Shown one piece after another: positions 15,634-24,537 of a DNA stretch of 39,236 nt. The notes beneath the pieces were generated by a model. The model saw only the letters and a program-made list of their open reading frames with translations, did not search any database and had not been told where the DNA came from. Source of the stretch: CAVLCC01 sp963661535 (GTDB lineage: Bacteria > Actinomycetota > Coriobacteriia > Coriobacteriales > CADBOM01); the NCBI GenBank assembly GCA_963661535.1, contig CAVLCC010000016.1, positions 1 to 39,236 of the forward strand. Reading direction: 5' to 3'. Every line of letters starts with the position of its first letter. Position 1 is the first letter of the stretch. A program made the position numbers and the translations under genes.

Positions 15634-16107
15634 TTAAGCCCTCTCAAGAAGTGCAACAGCGTAGGCACCAATGCCTTCGCTCCTACCCTCAAAGCCAAGC
15701 ATTTCTGTAGTTGTAGATTTAACGCCTATGCAATCTATGTCGATACACAATGCGTCTGCCATATTACGTCGCATCTTGTCTCTATGCGGGCTCATCTTTG
15801 GCCTCTGTGCAACAATTACACAATCAACATCTTCTATCGTATAGCCGCGCGTGCGAACCATCTGCCCAACCTCACGCATAAGCTCGATAGAATTTGCCCC
15901 CTCATATTTTGGATCATCAGGAGGAAAATGCTTGCCAATATCGTCCATGCGAGCTGCGCCCAAGATTGCATCGCACACCGCATGTGCTAGCACATCTGCG
16001 TCTGAGTGACCATCGAGCCCTTGTTCGTAGTCAATTTTGACTCCGCCAATAATCAAATCTCGGTTTTCAACCAGCTTATGAACATCGTATCCAATCCCAA
16101 TCTTCAT
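15634..16107 (-). CDS. ispF: 2-C-methyl-D-erythritol 2,4-cyclodiphosphate synthase
   Basis: IspF forms the cyclic diphosphate intermediate of the non-mevalonate (MEP) isoprenoid pathway. The 157 residues match the family length. Metal and substrate residues are seen in GYDVHK (D8, H10) and HSDADVLAHAVCDAILGAA (H42), followed by DIGKHFPPDD. The enzyme is a homotrimer in the cytosol. Its ATG overlaps the ispD stop codon by one base (TAATG), so the two are translationally coupled and catalyse near-consecutive steps. Confidence 0.97.
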   Translation of the reverse strand: MKIGIGYDVHKLVENRDLIIGGVKIDYEQGLDGHSDADVLAHAVCDAILGAARMDDIGKHFPPDDPKYEGANSIELMREVGQMVRTRGYTIEDVDCVIVAQRPKMSPHRDKMRRNMADALCIDIDCIGVKSTTTEMLGFEGRSEGIGAYAVALLERA

Positions 16108-16976
16108 TACTCAAGCTCCCGTTTAACAAGACGTGTTGCGAGTGCCGCCTCCGTAGGACCAAAATCTTCTGGAACAGTTACTTTTATATTATCTCGAGGA
16201 CCCGATATAAACTTTACCTTGCCATCTATACGCTCAACAATTGAAGAGTCGTCGGTTCCTATAAAGCCCTCAGCTAGTGCGGTTGTGTGCGCTTGCCTAA
16301 TTATGGGAGCCCTAAAAAGCTGTGGAGTTTGAGCAACCCAAAATGCAGCACGGTTAGGCGTTCCAATAATCACATCATCATCTTGAGAAACTACCTTTAG
16401 AGTGTCTATTGCATGGTGTCCAACTACCGCCCCGTCTATATCCATATTGCCTTTTAGCTCAGAAATCGCATGATTTACCAAACTAGGCTTAACAAGTGGA
16501 CGAGCACCGTCATGAATAGCAATTATGTCGTAGTTTTGTGGAACTTTCATAACACCCGAAAATGACGACTCCTGCCTAAGCTCCCCTGCTGGAGCAAACT
16601 CAATTGGAGTCACAAATGGAAATGGATCAATTGCAACACGACAATATTCTTCCATCCTATGTTCCGGACACACGATAACTATAAGTCCCACATCTGCCAC
16701 AGCATCAAATGCTTCTGTAGACCAAGTTAGAAGCGGACGGCCTAACAAGTTTATTAGCTGCTTTCCGCCTACATTGCCAAATCTCTCGCCGGAGCCTCCA
16801 GCCAAAATAACAGCAGCGGTTTTTGGTTTTTTAGAAACCTCACCTTTTAGTGGAGTTACCGATGTTGCAATATCATCAAAAGTCTCGTCAAATAAAGAAA
16901 ATTCCGGTCGCAACAAAGACTCCGACTTCTTTATTGGATCTGCCACTTTTTGTGCATCTTTAGTTTTATCTCGCAT
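16107..16976 (-). CDS. ispD: 2-C-methyl-D-erythritol 4-phosphate cytidylyltransferase
   Basis: IspD transfers CMP to methylerythritol phosphate in the MEP pathway. The nucleotide-binding loop AGGSGERFG is followed by KQLINLLGRPLL, then HDGARPLV and the C-terminal DDSSIVER. The ORF opens as far up as 17132, but I choose the ATG at 16976 (289 aa). GGGGGAG lies just upstream of it, and the longer frame would start inside the clpC-ispD hairpin region. Even so, about 55 residues precede the catalytic domain, more than the usual few. This stretch is acidic/basic and without motif, and a non-ATG start further in cannot be excluded. The stop overlaps ispF by one base. Confidence 0.93.
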   Translation of the reverse strand: MRDKTKDAQKVADPIKKSESLLRPEFSLFDETFDDIATSVTPLKGEVSKKPKTAAVILAGGSGERFGNVGGKQLINLLGRPLLTWSTEAFDAVADVGLIVIVCPEHRMEEYCRVAIDPFPFVTPIEFAPAGELRQESSFSGVMKVPQNYDIIAIHDGARPLVKPSLVNHAISELKGNMDIDGAVVGHHAIDTLKVVSQDDDVIIGTPNRAAFWVAQTPQLFRAPIIRQAHTTALAEGFIGTDDSSIVERIDGKVKFISGPRDNIKVTVPEDFGPTEAALATRLVKRELE

Positions 16977-17092
16977 TTTCTCCCCCACTTCTATAATTTG
17001 GCTGGCTGCAAAAATACCTAGGCGTCTAAAACTGCCCTTATATGCCTTTATATGCTCCTGTACACCCTTATCTACCCATATAATACCAACAC

Positions 17093-17116
17093 GCCGCCCA
17101 AAGTGCAGGCGGCGAA
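17093..17116. repeat. GC-rich hairpin between clpC and ispD
   Basis: Arms CGCCGCC and GGCGGCG form a perfect 7-bp stem around CAAAGTGCA. On the transcribed (minus) strand the stem is preceded, not followed, by six T, so it does not look like a normal intrinsic terminator for clpC. It may be an attenuator or mRNA-stabilising structure. Confidence 0.5.
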
Positions 17117-17144
17117 AAAATCTAAAAAGCAAAAAACTTCAAGT

Positions 17145-19706
17145 CTAATCTTCTGCCAAAGACCCATCTGAGCTTTGATTTGAATCCTTCCTAAAAAATG
17201 GAGTAACCAACTCGGTTTCTCTGCGCATAGACTGACGGCGGCGCGGACGAGGAATTTCTCCCTTGCCAGACCTAAATGTAAGCTTTTTGCCATCAAAGTC
17301 TACGTTTATAACAGAGCCAGACTTCCATCTGCCTTGCAAAATCTGCTCAGAAATCTCATCTTCTAAAAGCCTCTGTATTGCTCGCCTTAGCGGACGCGCT
17401 CCATATGCCACATCTGTGCCCTCTTGAGCAATGTGCGACCTTGCCTTCTTAGAAAGATTGATAGTCATATTTTGTGATATGAGCCTGTCGCGAAGGTCTG
17501 CTACCATCAAGTCAACTATCTGTTCAATTTGTTCTGGAGTTAGAGACTTGAACACAATTATGTCGTCGACCCTGTTTAAAAACTCAGGTCTAAACACTTT
17601 TTTAATTTCAGTCATAACGCGCTCGTTTATTTCTTCGTCGCTAAGACCTGAGTTAGAACTTGTAAAGCCAATTTGGTTTGAAGCTGCAATCTCACGCGCT
17701 CCAACATTTGAAGTCATAATAATGACCGTGTTGCGAAAATCAACTGTTCGACCTTGTCCGTCTGTTAGGCGCCCCTCCTCCAAAATTTGGAGCAAGATAT
17801 TAAATACATCGGGATGTGCCTTCTCAATCTCGTCAAACAAAACAACCGAGTAAGGTCTTTGCCTAACAGCCTTGGTTAGTTGGCCACCCTCATCGTATCC
17901 AACATATCCTGGAGGAGAACCAATAAGTCTAGAAACAGTATGCTTTTCCATATATTCAGACATATCAAAGGAGATAAGTGCTTCTTGTGAGTTAAACAAA
18001 AACTCTGCTAGAGCCTTTGAAAGCTCGGTTTTGCCAACGCCAGAAGGTCCTAGGAATATAAAAGATCCGCCTGGCCTTTTTGGATCCTTAAGTCCGGCTC
18101 GGCTACGACGAATTGCCTTAGACAGTGCATCTATTGCCTCGTTTTGACCAACAACACGCTCATGGAGCACACTTTCCATACGCAGCAGCTTCTCGGTCTC
18201 AGCCTCCGTAAGATCAGCCACAGGAACACCAGTAGAAAGCGAAACAATATCTGCAATCTCTCTGTCGGTTACCTCAGCAGGAGAGTTTACAGAATCCTCG
18301 CGCCACTTTTCCTCTAAGTCTGTGCGCTTTTTAATTAGGCGCTTTTCTTTATCTCTGAGTTTTGCAGCCTTTTCAAAATCTTGCAAGCGAATGGCTTCTT
18401 CTTTTTCAACGCCAGCTTTTCTAATTTGCTCGTTAATGTCTAGAACTTCAGATGGAACTGTCATGTTGCGAATGCGCATTCTTGCGCCCGCCTCGTCTAG
18501 AACATCTATTGCTTTATCGGGCAAAAATCTGTCTTGAACGTAGCGATCTGAGAGCTCTACAGCAGCCTTTAGCGCGTCATCTGTAAAGTGAACTCTATGG
18601 TGAGCCTCATAACGGTCGCGAAGTCCGCTCAAAATCTTGATAGCCTCATCTTCGTCTGGTTCGCCAACCATTACAGGCTGAAATCTTCTCTCTAGAGCTG
18701 AGTCTTTTTCGAGATACTTCCTAAACTCATCTAGAGTGGTAGCTCCAACAACCTGAATTTCTCGCCTAGATAGCGGAGGTTTTAGAATAGCGGCGGCATC
18801 TATTGAGCCCTCTGCGCTACCAGCGCCAACCAAGGTGTGCATCTCGTCTATGAACAAGATTACATTGCCATCGTCTTTGACTTCTTTAATGACCTGCTTG
18901 AGCCTCTCCTCAAATTCTCCACGATACTTAGAACCAGCCACCAAAGCCGAAACATCTAGAGAGATAACCTTTTTATCGCGCAAAATATCTGGAGCTTGCT
19001 CCTCGGCAATCATTTGTGCCAAACCCTCAACTACTGCGGTTTTGCCAACGCCTGGATCTCCAATTAAAAGCGGATTATTCTTTGTGCGACGAGCCAAAAT
19101 TTGCATAATTCGCTCTAGCTCTATAGCACGTCCAACAACTGGATCTAGCTTGCCGTCTCGCGCTTGTTGTGTTAAGTCTGTGCCAAACTCCTCTAGCATA
19201 TTACCTGAGTCGCCACTTTCTCCAAACTTTGACTCCCCAGAATTTGGATACGCACCCACAGGCGTTTGCGACTTATTAATGAGAGCCATAACCGCAGATT
19301 TAACAGTCTCAGACTCAAAGCCCATGTTCGTTAGAACCGTTATTGCAACGCCGTTGCCCTCACGCAAAATGCCCAACAACAAATGCTCTGTTGAAATGTA
19401 GTTTTGCCCGAGTTGCATCGTTTCTCTAAATGCAAATTCCAAAACGCGCTTAACTCTAAGCGTAAACGAAAGATGTCCCTCTGGAGCCTCCTCGCTAGTT
19501 TGCACAACATTTTTTACCTGATGCAACGTCTCGTCATAGGTGATATTTAGGTTTTCTAGAGCTTGGGCAGCAAGACCCTCTTTTTCTCTTAGAAGTCCCA
19601 ACAAAATATGTTCAGTGCCCACATAAGGCTGCTTGAGACCCCTAGCCTCCTCTTGCGCATATGCAAGCACGTTTCTTGCTCTATCAGTGAATCTCTCGAA
19701 CGCCAT
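17145..19706 (-). CDS. clpC: ATP-dependent Clp protease ATPase subunit ClpC
   Basis: ClpC is an HSP100 unfoldase that feeds substrates to ClpP in the cytosol. The 853 residues show two Clp N-repeats (about 1-145) and the first AAA+ domain with Walker A GDPGVGKT (216-223). A UVR-type coiled segment follows (about 423-458), and then the second AAA+ domain with GPSGVGKT (553-560) and DEIEKAHPDVF. The C-terminal domain ends in a charged tail. AAGGAG lies about 10 nt before the ATG. No ctsR, mcsA or mcsB is adjacent, unlike the Firmicutes clpC operon. The gene follows lysS, as in several actinobacteria. Confidence 0.97.
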   Translation of the reverse strand: MAFERFTDRARNVLAYAQEEARGLKQPYVGTEHILLGLLREKEGLAAQALENLNITYDETLHQVKNVVQTSEEAPEGHLSFTLRVKRVLEFAFRETMQLGQNYISTEHLLLGILREGNGVAITVLTNMGFESETVKSAVMALINKSQTPVGAYPNSGESKFGESGDSGNMLEEFGTDLTQQARDGKLDPVVGRAIELERIMQILARRTKNNPLLIGDPGVGKTAVVEGLAQMIAEEQAPDILRDKKVISLDVSALVAGSKYRGEFEERLKQVIKEVKDDGNVILFIDEMHTLVGAGSAEGSIDAAAILKPPLSRREIQVVGATTLDEFRKYLEKDSALERRFQPVMVGEPDEDEAIKILSGLRDRYEAHHRVHFTDDALKAAVELSDRYVQDRFLPDKAIDVLDEAGARMRIRNMTVPSEVLDINEQIRKAGVEKEEAIRLQDFEKAAKLRDKEKRLIKKRTDLEEKWREDSVNSPAEVTDREIADIVSLSTGVPVADLTEAETEKLLRMESVLHERVVGQNEAIDALSKAIRRSRAGLKDPKRPGGSFIFLGPSGVGKTELSKALAEFLFNSQEALISFDMSEYMEKHTVSRLIGSPPGYVGYDEGGQLTKAVRQRPYSVVLFDEIEKAHPDVFNILLQILEEGRLTDGQGRTVDFRNTVIIMTSNVGAREIAASNQIGFTSSNSGLSDEEINERVMTEIKKVFRPEFLNRVDDIIVFKSLTPEQIEQIVDLMVADLRDRLISQNMTINLSKKARSHIAQEGTDVAYGARPLRRAIQRLLEDEISEQILQGRWKSGSVINVDFDGKKLTFRSGKGEIPRPRRRQSMRRETELVTPFFRKDSNQSSDGSLAED

Positions 19707-19745
19707 ATTTATAATGCTCCTTCCATCGCGAGATACACAATAGCC

Positions 19746-21278
19746 TTAAGCGTTTTGGTCGCTTTTAGCTTCTTCTTTCATGTGCGGGAACAGCAACACA
19801 TCTCTAATTGAGGCTGAGTTGGTCAAAAGCATCACAAGCCTATCGATGCCAATTCCAATTCCACCTGCTGGAGGCATGCCATACTCTAGAGCGCGGATAT
19901 AATCTTCGTCGTATCCCATAGCCTCCTCGTCTCCGCTCTCTTTTGCCTCAACTTGCTTTAAAAATCGCTCTTTTTGATCTAGTGGATCATTTAGCTCAGA
20001 GAACGCATTGGCATACTCGTGACCACAAATCACAAGCTCAAAGCGATCAGTAATTCTTGGATCGTCGTGGTTTTTCTTTGCTAAAGGCGAAACCTCAAGT
20101 GGAAAGTCCGTCACAAAAGTTGGATTTATAATCGAGCTTTCTACGAGCTCATCATAAAGCTCAGCAATTAGCTTTCCTGCTCCCCAAGAATTGTCTGGCT
20201 CAATTCCATGCTTTTTGCAAAGTTCACGCAAATCTTCTATGCTGCAATCAAAACCAACATGTTGGCCCACTTTCTCAGACACCAGCTCACTCATCGACTT
20301 AGATTGCCAAGTTCCTCCCAAATCAATTTGAGTGCCTTGATACTCAATCTGAAGCGATGAGTTAGAAATCTGACAAGCTGTTTGAATGACATCTTGCGCA
20401 AGTTCTTTCATGCCATTGATGTCTGTAAAAGCTTGGTATGCCTCAACCATTGTAAACTCAGGATTGTGCATTGGATCCATGCCCTCATTGCGAAAAGATC
20501 TATTGAGCTCAAACACTCTCTCAAATCCCCCCACCAAAAGCCTCTTTAGATAAAGCTCTGGTGCAATTCGCAAATAAAAGTCTCGGTCGAGCGTGTTGTG
20601 ATGCGTTACAAATGGTCTAGCAGTAGCCCCTCCAGGAATTGGATGGAGCATAGGAGTTTCTACCTCCATAAAACCTTTGCCTTCAAAAGTTTTGCGTATA
20701 GAGGAGATAATCTTTGACCTAAGCTCAAAAGTGTTTTTTACGTCAGGATTTGCAATAAGATCAACATAGCGCTGACGATACCTAGTTTCTTTATCTTGCA
20801 AGCCATGGAACTTCTCAGGCAAAGGTCTTAGAGACTTTGTAAGGAGCTTAACCTGCGAAGGCATAACAGAAAGTTGACCTCTGCGTGTGCGAGAAATGGT
20901 TCCTACAACTCCAATCCAGTCTCCAACATCTAACTTTTTGATCTGGTTGTATGCGTCCTCGCCCATCTGGTTAGACCTGCAAAAAACCTGGATTTCTGCT
21001 GTTGCATCACGAATAACAATAAAGCAAATTTTGCCCTGATTGCGAATAGCCATAATGCGACCCGCAACACTATACTCGTCTTGTGTGTCTTGCGAATCCT
21101 CTAGATCGGCATACTTCTCGTTGATATTTGCGAGATGCTCTGAATAGTCCCATCGTCTAGCATATGGTTCTTCTCCAGAATCCAAAATTGCTTGCCTTTT
21201 GTTATATCTAACCTTTATAGGGTCGTCCTCGATTTTGGCATTATTGTTTTGCTCTATGTCTATTTGATTATCTGTCAT
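19746..21278 (-). CDS. lysS: Lysyl-tRNA synthetase, class II
   Basis: The enzyme charges tRNA-Lys. An N-terminal OB-fold (about 55-150) is followed by the class II core with motif 1 (GFMEVETPMLHPIPGG), motif 2 (FRNEGMDPMHNPEFTMVE) and motif 3 (GIGIGIDRLVMLL). I place the start at the ATG at 21278 (510 aa), where AGAAGG lies just upstream. The frame continues to 21332, but that upstream methionine has no ribosome site. The sequence MTDNQIDIEQNNN after the start is a plausible flexible N-terminus. It lies between greA and clpC on the same strand. Confidence 0.95.
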   Translation of the reverse strand: MTDNQIDIEQNNNAKIEDDPIKVRYNKRQAILDSGEEPYARRWDYSEHLANINEKYADLEDSQDTQDEYSVAGRIMAIRNQGKICFIVIRDATAEIQVFCRSNQMGEDAYNQIKKLDVGDWIGVVGTISRTRRGQLSVMPSQVKLLTKSLRPLPEKFHGLQDKETRYRQRYVDLIANPDVKNTFELRSKIISSIRKTFEGKGFMEVETPMLHPIPGGATARPFVTHHNTLDRDFYLRIAPELYLKRLLVGGFERVFELNRSFRNEGMDPMHNPEFTMVEAYQAFTDINGMKELAQDVIQTACQISNSSLQIEYQGTQIDLGGTWQSKSMSELVSEKVGQHVGFDCSIEDLRELCKKHGIEPDNSWGAGKLIAELYDELVESSIINPTFVTDFPLEVSPLAKKNHDDPRITDRFELVICGHEYANAFSELNDPLDQKERFLKQVEAKESGDEEAMGYDEDYIRALEYGMPPAGGIGIGIDRLVMLLTNSASIRDVLLFPHMKEEAKSDQNA

Positions 21279-21401
21279 AGCCTTCTTGCTCTCGTTGTTT
21301 TTTTGTCTATAATTTTGTGTGATGTGTTGCAAACTTGTTTTGTTTTAAACTCGCTAGTTGCGCGCTCGTTTATTGCACGTTGTATGTTGCACTTCACATG
21401 T

Positions 21402-21896
21402 TTATTTGGAGGCTTTAGCACCCTTTGTGGCGTTGCTAATTTTTACGATTGTGAAGTTGTTAACCTCGCCGGTAGGACCTGTTACTTCTACAACATCGCC
21501 TTTTTTGTGTCCAATTAATGCAGAACCCACAGGAGATTCGTTTGAAATTTTGCCATTGAAAAAGTCAACCTCTGCAGCGCCTACGATTGTATACACTTGC
21601 TCTTTTTTGCCAACCTCAACAGTAACTGTGCTGCCAATGTTAACTTTGCTAGAACGCTTAGGTGTATCTACGATTGAAGCACTTGCCAAGATTTGCTTAA
21701 TCTCGGCGATACGATTTTCTAGAAATGCCTGCTCGTTTTTAGCATCATCAAACTCTGAGTTTTCCGAAATATCACCGAACTCCCTAGCAATTCTGATGCG
21801 CTCACCAATTTCTGCACGCTTATCGTTTTCTAGATATTCAAGCTCTTTTATAAGTTCATCGCGTCCCTCAGATGTAAGAACCATTTCTTTAGCCAT
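21402..21896 (-). CDS. greA: Transcription elongation factor GreA
   Basis: GreA rescues backtracked RNA polymerase by stimulating transcript cleavage. The 164 residues match the family: an N-terminal coiled coil with the acidic tip GDISENSEFDDAK (D42, E45, equivalent to the catalytic DxxE pair) and a C-terminal FKBP-like domain with SPVGSALIGHKKGDVVEV. GGAGAGGAA precedes the ATG. It is followed by lysS, a common actinobacterial pairing. Confidence 0.97.
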   Translation of the reverse strand: MAKEMVLTSEGRDELIKELEYLENDKRAEIGERIRIAREFGDISENSEFDDAKNEQAFLENRIAEIKQILASASIVDTPKRSSKVNIGSTVTVEVGKKEQVYTIVGAAEVDFFNGKISNESPVGSALIGHKKGDVVEVTGPTGEVNNFTIVKISNATKGAKASK

Positions 21897-21978
21897 TTAT
21901 TTGTTCCTCTCCAAATACTCATTAGCTACAAAGCTACACTTTTTATTCAAATCTTATAAGTTCAAGATGCAAGGTATT

Positions 21979-22173
21979 TTATTTTGTATTATCTTTGCTG
22001 TCTTTTTCGATTCCTTCAATTTCTGCCGAAACGTCTTTGCCATCCATTCCGTCTCTAACATTTTTTACAGTCTTTCCTAGTGCAGCTCCTAGCTTTGGAA
22101 GATTTCTTGGTCCAAAAATAATCAAGACTCCAATTAGAATAACAACTAGCTCTGCGAAGCCAATTCTTGGCAT
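21979..22173 (-). CDS. tatA: Twin-arginine translocase subunit TatA-like
   Basis: This is a 64-aa protein with one N-terminal transmembrane helix (GFAELVVILIGVLIIF), the FGP hinge followed by RNLPKLGAALGKTVK (amphipathic helix) and an acidic/basic C-terminal tail. These are the defining features of TatA/TatE pore subunits, which export folded proteins. I choose the ATG at 22173, since AGAGGGTG lies 6-8 nt upstream. The frame extends 11 codons further without a ribosome site. No tatC or tatB is in the window. [NiFe]-hydrogenase small subunits of other groups use Tat, but the Ech enzyme encoded here does not need it. Confidence 0.9.
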   Translation of the reverse strand: MPRIGFAELVVILIGVLIIFGPRNLPKLGAALGKTVKNVRDGMDGKDVSAEIEGIEKDSKDNTK

Positions 22174-22373
22174 AAAATCACCCTCTTGTATCGAATATAT
22201 ACTCAACCTAAAATAGTAACACCCACTAAGCTTATTCGTGATACCTGTTCATGTGAATAGCGCGTGTTGCCCTGTTAATGAAATGAATTTGCTAGATTGC
22301 TGGACTACTTAAGGTAAAGAAAATAAACATTATGTGACTGCTAGAAAAATTTGTTGATGTGTAGTCAAAAAAG

Positions 22374-22450
22374 TGGTCGGGATGACTGGATTCGAACCAG
22401 CGACCTCTGCGTCCCGAACGCAGCGCTCTACCAAGCTGAGCCACATCCCG
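22374..22450 (-). tRNA. tRNA-Pro (anticodon CGG)
   Basis: This 77-nt gene with encoded CCA has acceptor stem CGGGATG/CATCCCG, D stem GCTC/GAGC, anticodon stem CTGCG/CGCAG with loop TTCGGGA (anticodon CGG), and T-arm GCTGG-TTCGAAT-CCAGT. The C1-G72 pair and A73 are typical of bacterial tRNA-Pro. It reads CCG proline codons. Confidence 0.96.
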
Positions 22451-22665
22451 CAACAACGTTTGAAAATACTATCAGAGATTTATGCTCTAATCTATACTAG
22501 ACTTTACGAACAGCAAAATTGCTCCCCTAAAGGCGGTTTTTAGAGTTTGAGGGCACGTAAGGCAACTTCAAGGTTGGCTTAAACCTAGCAACTTAGCACT
22601 CAAACTGCACGTAAGACAAACAAATACAAAAACAAAACCACTAGACACTTCTTAGGAGTTTTACA

Positions 22666-23079
22666 TTGAAAAACAAAGATAGCAAACTCGCACACCCAAT
22701 AGATATAAAAATACGCATCGCAGCTGCTATTGTGGCTGTTGTTATATGCGCATGTATTTTCTATGCGTCATCAATTCCTGGAAGCGGACTTCCATCTGGA
22801 TTGGGCTTTTGGACAACAGTAGCTCACTTTATCGAGTACTCATGTCTGGGATCCGCGCTTGCCATCGCGCTTTCTGGCAAAAACCGCAAATTTTGGATTG
22901 TGGTTTTGGTAGCAGTGCTAATTTGTTCAATTTATGGAGCAAGCGACGAACTGCACCAATGGTTTGTTCCAGGCAGAAGCACGGATATATTCGACTGGCT
23001 TACAGACACAGCTGGTGGATTTTTTGGTTCCTTCGTTGCTCTAAAAATTGCCTTATTACTTGGCAAAACTAAGCGATAA
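22666..23079 (+). CDS. VanZ-like membrane protein
   Basis: This is a 137-aa protein with four predicted transmembrane helices and the VanZ-family signatures FYASSIPGSGLP, HFIEYSCLGSALAIALS and YGASDELHQWFVPGRSTDIFDWLTDTAGG. The family includes the teicoplanin-resistance protein VanZ, but most members have no proven function; no vancomycin-type genes are nearby. I use the TTG at 22666, because TAGGAG stands 8 nt upstream and no ATG lies near it. It is convergent with the NlpC/P60 gene, with a gap of only 4 bp. Confidence 0.88.
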   Translation: MKNKDSKLAHPIDIKIRIAAAIVAVVICACIFYASSIPGSGLPSGLGFWTTVAHFIEYSCLGSALAIALSGKNRKFWIVVLVAVLICSIYGASDELHQWFVPGRSTDIFDWLTDTAGGFFGSFVALKIALLLGKTKR

Positions 23080-23083
23080 AATT

Positions 23084-24169
23084 TTAGAATCTCAAAACAT
23101 ATGAGAATGCACTTGATGCATTATGAGAAACAATTACGCCAATGCCATAATCAGATGCATGCACATAATCGTTTCCACCTAGTGAAATTCCAACGTGTCC
23201 TGATGTCCATAAAACATCGCCTGCTTGAGCTTCGCTAACTGGCAATCTTGATGTTGCACCAGAATATAAACTAGCAGAACTGCGATAAGGAGCACCGCAA
23301 TAGTAGCACAATCCCGAGCAATCAAATGCATCTGGACCTGTTGCGCCCGAGTCATAAGCCTTGCCAACTTGTGCCAATGCTAGCGAAACATCGCAAACCC
23401 CAGATCCACCATTGTTGACGTATCCTCCGCCACCAGAACCACCAGAACCACCAGAACTACCGGAGTTGCTACTAGAATTTCCGCCGCCGCCTCCGCCGCC
23501 ATTATTACTATCGCTGCTATCGTTTGAAGCAACCTGCTGGCTTGCCGCAGCAGCAGCTGTTACTTGAGCTTGCAGCTCTGAGCTAAGCGAATTGTAGTAG
23601 CTCGAAAGCTCACCTGACTTTGCTTCTGCATCCGCTTTTGCAGTCTCTGCAGCTGCAAGCTGTGTGGCGCTTTCTTTTTCTTGATTAGAATATTCTTCAT
23701 ATGCAGCTTGTTGTTCTTCTTTAAGCGATTTAACTGAACTAATTAAATTGGCATCGCTTTCGTTTAGTTTATTTAGAAGATCCCAAGTTGTTGCAAACTC
23801 AGAAAACGATGAGGTACCAAAGACCACATCGAACATCGACAATGTTCCACTGCGATACATAGATACAGCTCTATCGCTCAAACGATCTTGTTTAACTGAT
23901 AGCTCTTTTGTTGTTTGCTCTATAGTTTGTTGGGCTGTCTGCATAGCAGCAACTGCAGCGTCATGCGCATCTAGTGCACCGTAGTATTTTTGAGCTGCTT
24001 CTTCTGCTGCGCTTTGTGCAGCCTGAAATTTTGACTTTGCTTGAGCAACCTCAGCCTCTGTCACTCCATATGCAGAAATTGGTGAAAGTGAAAAGACCAT
24101 AGAAAGAGAAAATACAGCACAAGTTGCTGCAACAAGAAACTTCTTAGAACTCGCAGTGAGAATACGCAA
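23084..24169 (-). CDS. Secreted NlpC/P60 peptidoglycan hydrolase with N-terminal coiled coil (paralogue 1)
   Basis: This is a secreted cell-wall peptidase. A signal peptide (SKKFLVAATCAVFSLSMVFS, with a likely cut after ISA) is followed by a long Ala/Gln/Glu-rich coiled coil (CwlO/PcsB-like, with RAVSMYRSGTLSMFDVVFG). A Gly/Ser-rich linker and a C-terminal NlpC/P60 domain follow, with catalytic Cys284 (FDCSG) and His325 or His337 (SGHVG, YVHAS). I choose the TTG at 24169 (361 aa), because AAGGCAGG lies 8 nt before it and the second paralogue shares the same TTTTGTTTTG leader. The frame runs open to 24388 without a better signal. Predicted substrate: the stem-peptide D-Glu-diamino-acid bond. 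Confidence 0.9.
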   Translation of the reverse strand: MRILTASSKKFLVAATCAVFSLSMVFSLSPISAYGVTEAEVAQAKSKFQAAQSAAEEAAQKYYGALDAHDAAVAAMQTAQQTIEQTTKELSVKQDRLSDRAVSMYRSGTLSMFDVVFGTSSFSEFATTWDLLNKLNESDANLISSVKSLKEEQQAAYEEYSNQEKESATQLAAAETAKADAEAKSGELSSYYNSLSSELQAQVTAAAAASQQVASNDSSDSNNGGGGGGGNSSSNSGSSGGSGGSGGGGYVNNGGSGVCDVSLALAQVGKAYDSGATGPDAFDCSGLCYYCGAPYRSSASLYSGATSRLPVSEAQAGDVLWTSGHVGISLGGNDYVHASDYGIGVIVSHNASSAFSYVLRF

Positions 24170-24537
24170 AACAAAACCTGCCTTGAAGTCGTATGTGAAA
24201 TTTACATTTACGTTTACGTATGCTATCACAAAACTTAGGCAAAAACAAAGTTTTGATATTTGAGATGCTATATAGAGCACATGCAAGGTGCCTTTTGGTG
24301 ATGCTTGGAGTATTTTAGGGCATGCACATCTTGTAGATAACATCCTCAAATAAACAAAAAACACTGGAATATATAGTATTTTATACATTCCAGTGTTTAC
24401 AATTTGTATTTTTATTTAAGCTGCTTGCTATATAGTTTGCTTACACATTATCTACATAGATAAACTTATCTTAAAGATTATATTTGCTATACAATCACGC
24501 AAGTCAAACGCAAATCTACAATCTCTAAAATCTTATA
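24170..24537. other. Intergenic region between the two NlpC/P60 genes
   Basis: It contains the terminator of the upstream paralogue (24351-24398) and, close to 24169, the ACGTAAACGTAAATGTAAAT tract in the 5' region of paralogue 1. I see no further gene and no riboswitch I can identify. Confidence 0.6.
24351..24398 (-). terminator. Rho-independent terminator of NlpC/P60 paralogue 2
   Basis: Perfect 12-bp arms AAACACTGGAAT (24359-24370) and ATTCCAGTGTTT (24387-24398) are followed on the minus strand by TTTTTTGTTTATTTG. It lies about 140 bp downstream of the paralogue 2 stop codon. Confidence 0.85.

Noticed and set aside
15540..15640. CRISPR array
   Set aside because: Repeats are about 10 nt, imperfect and irregularly spaced, with no cas genes.
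16977..17132. Upstream extension of ispD to 17132
   Set aside because: The added residues show no homology-like features, the frame starts next to a hairpin region, and a ribosome site favours the ATG at 16976.
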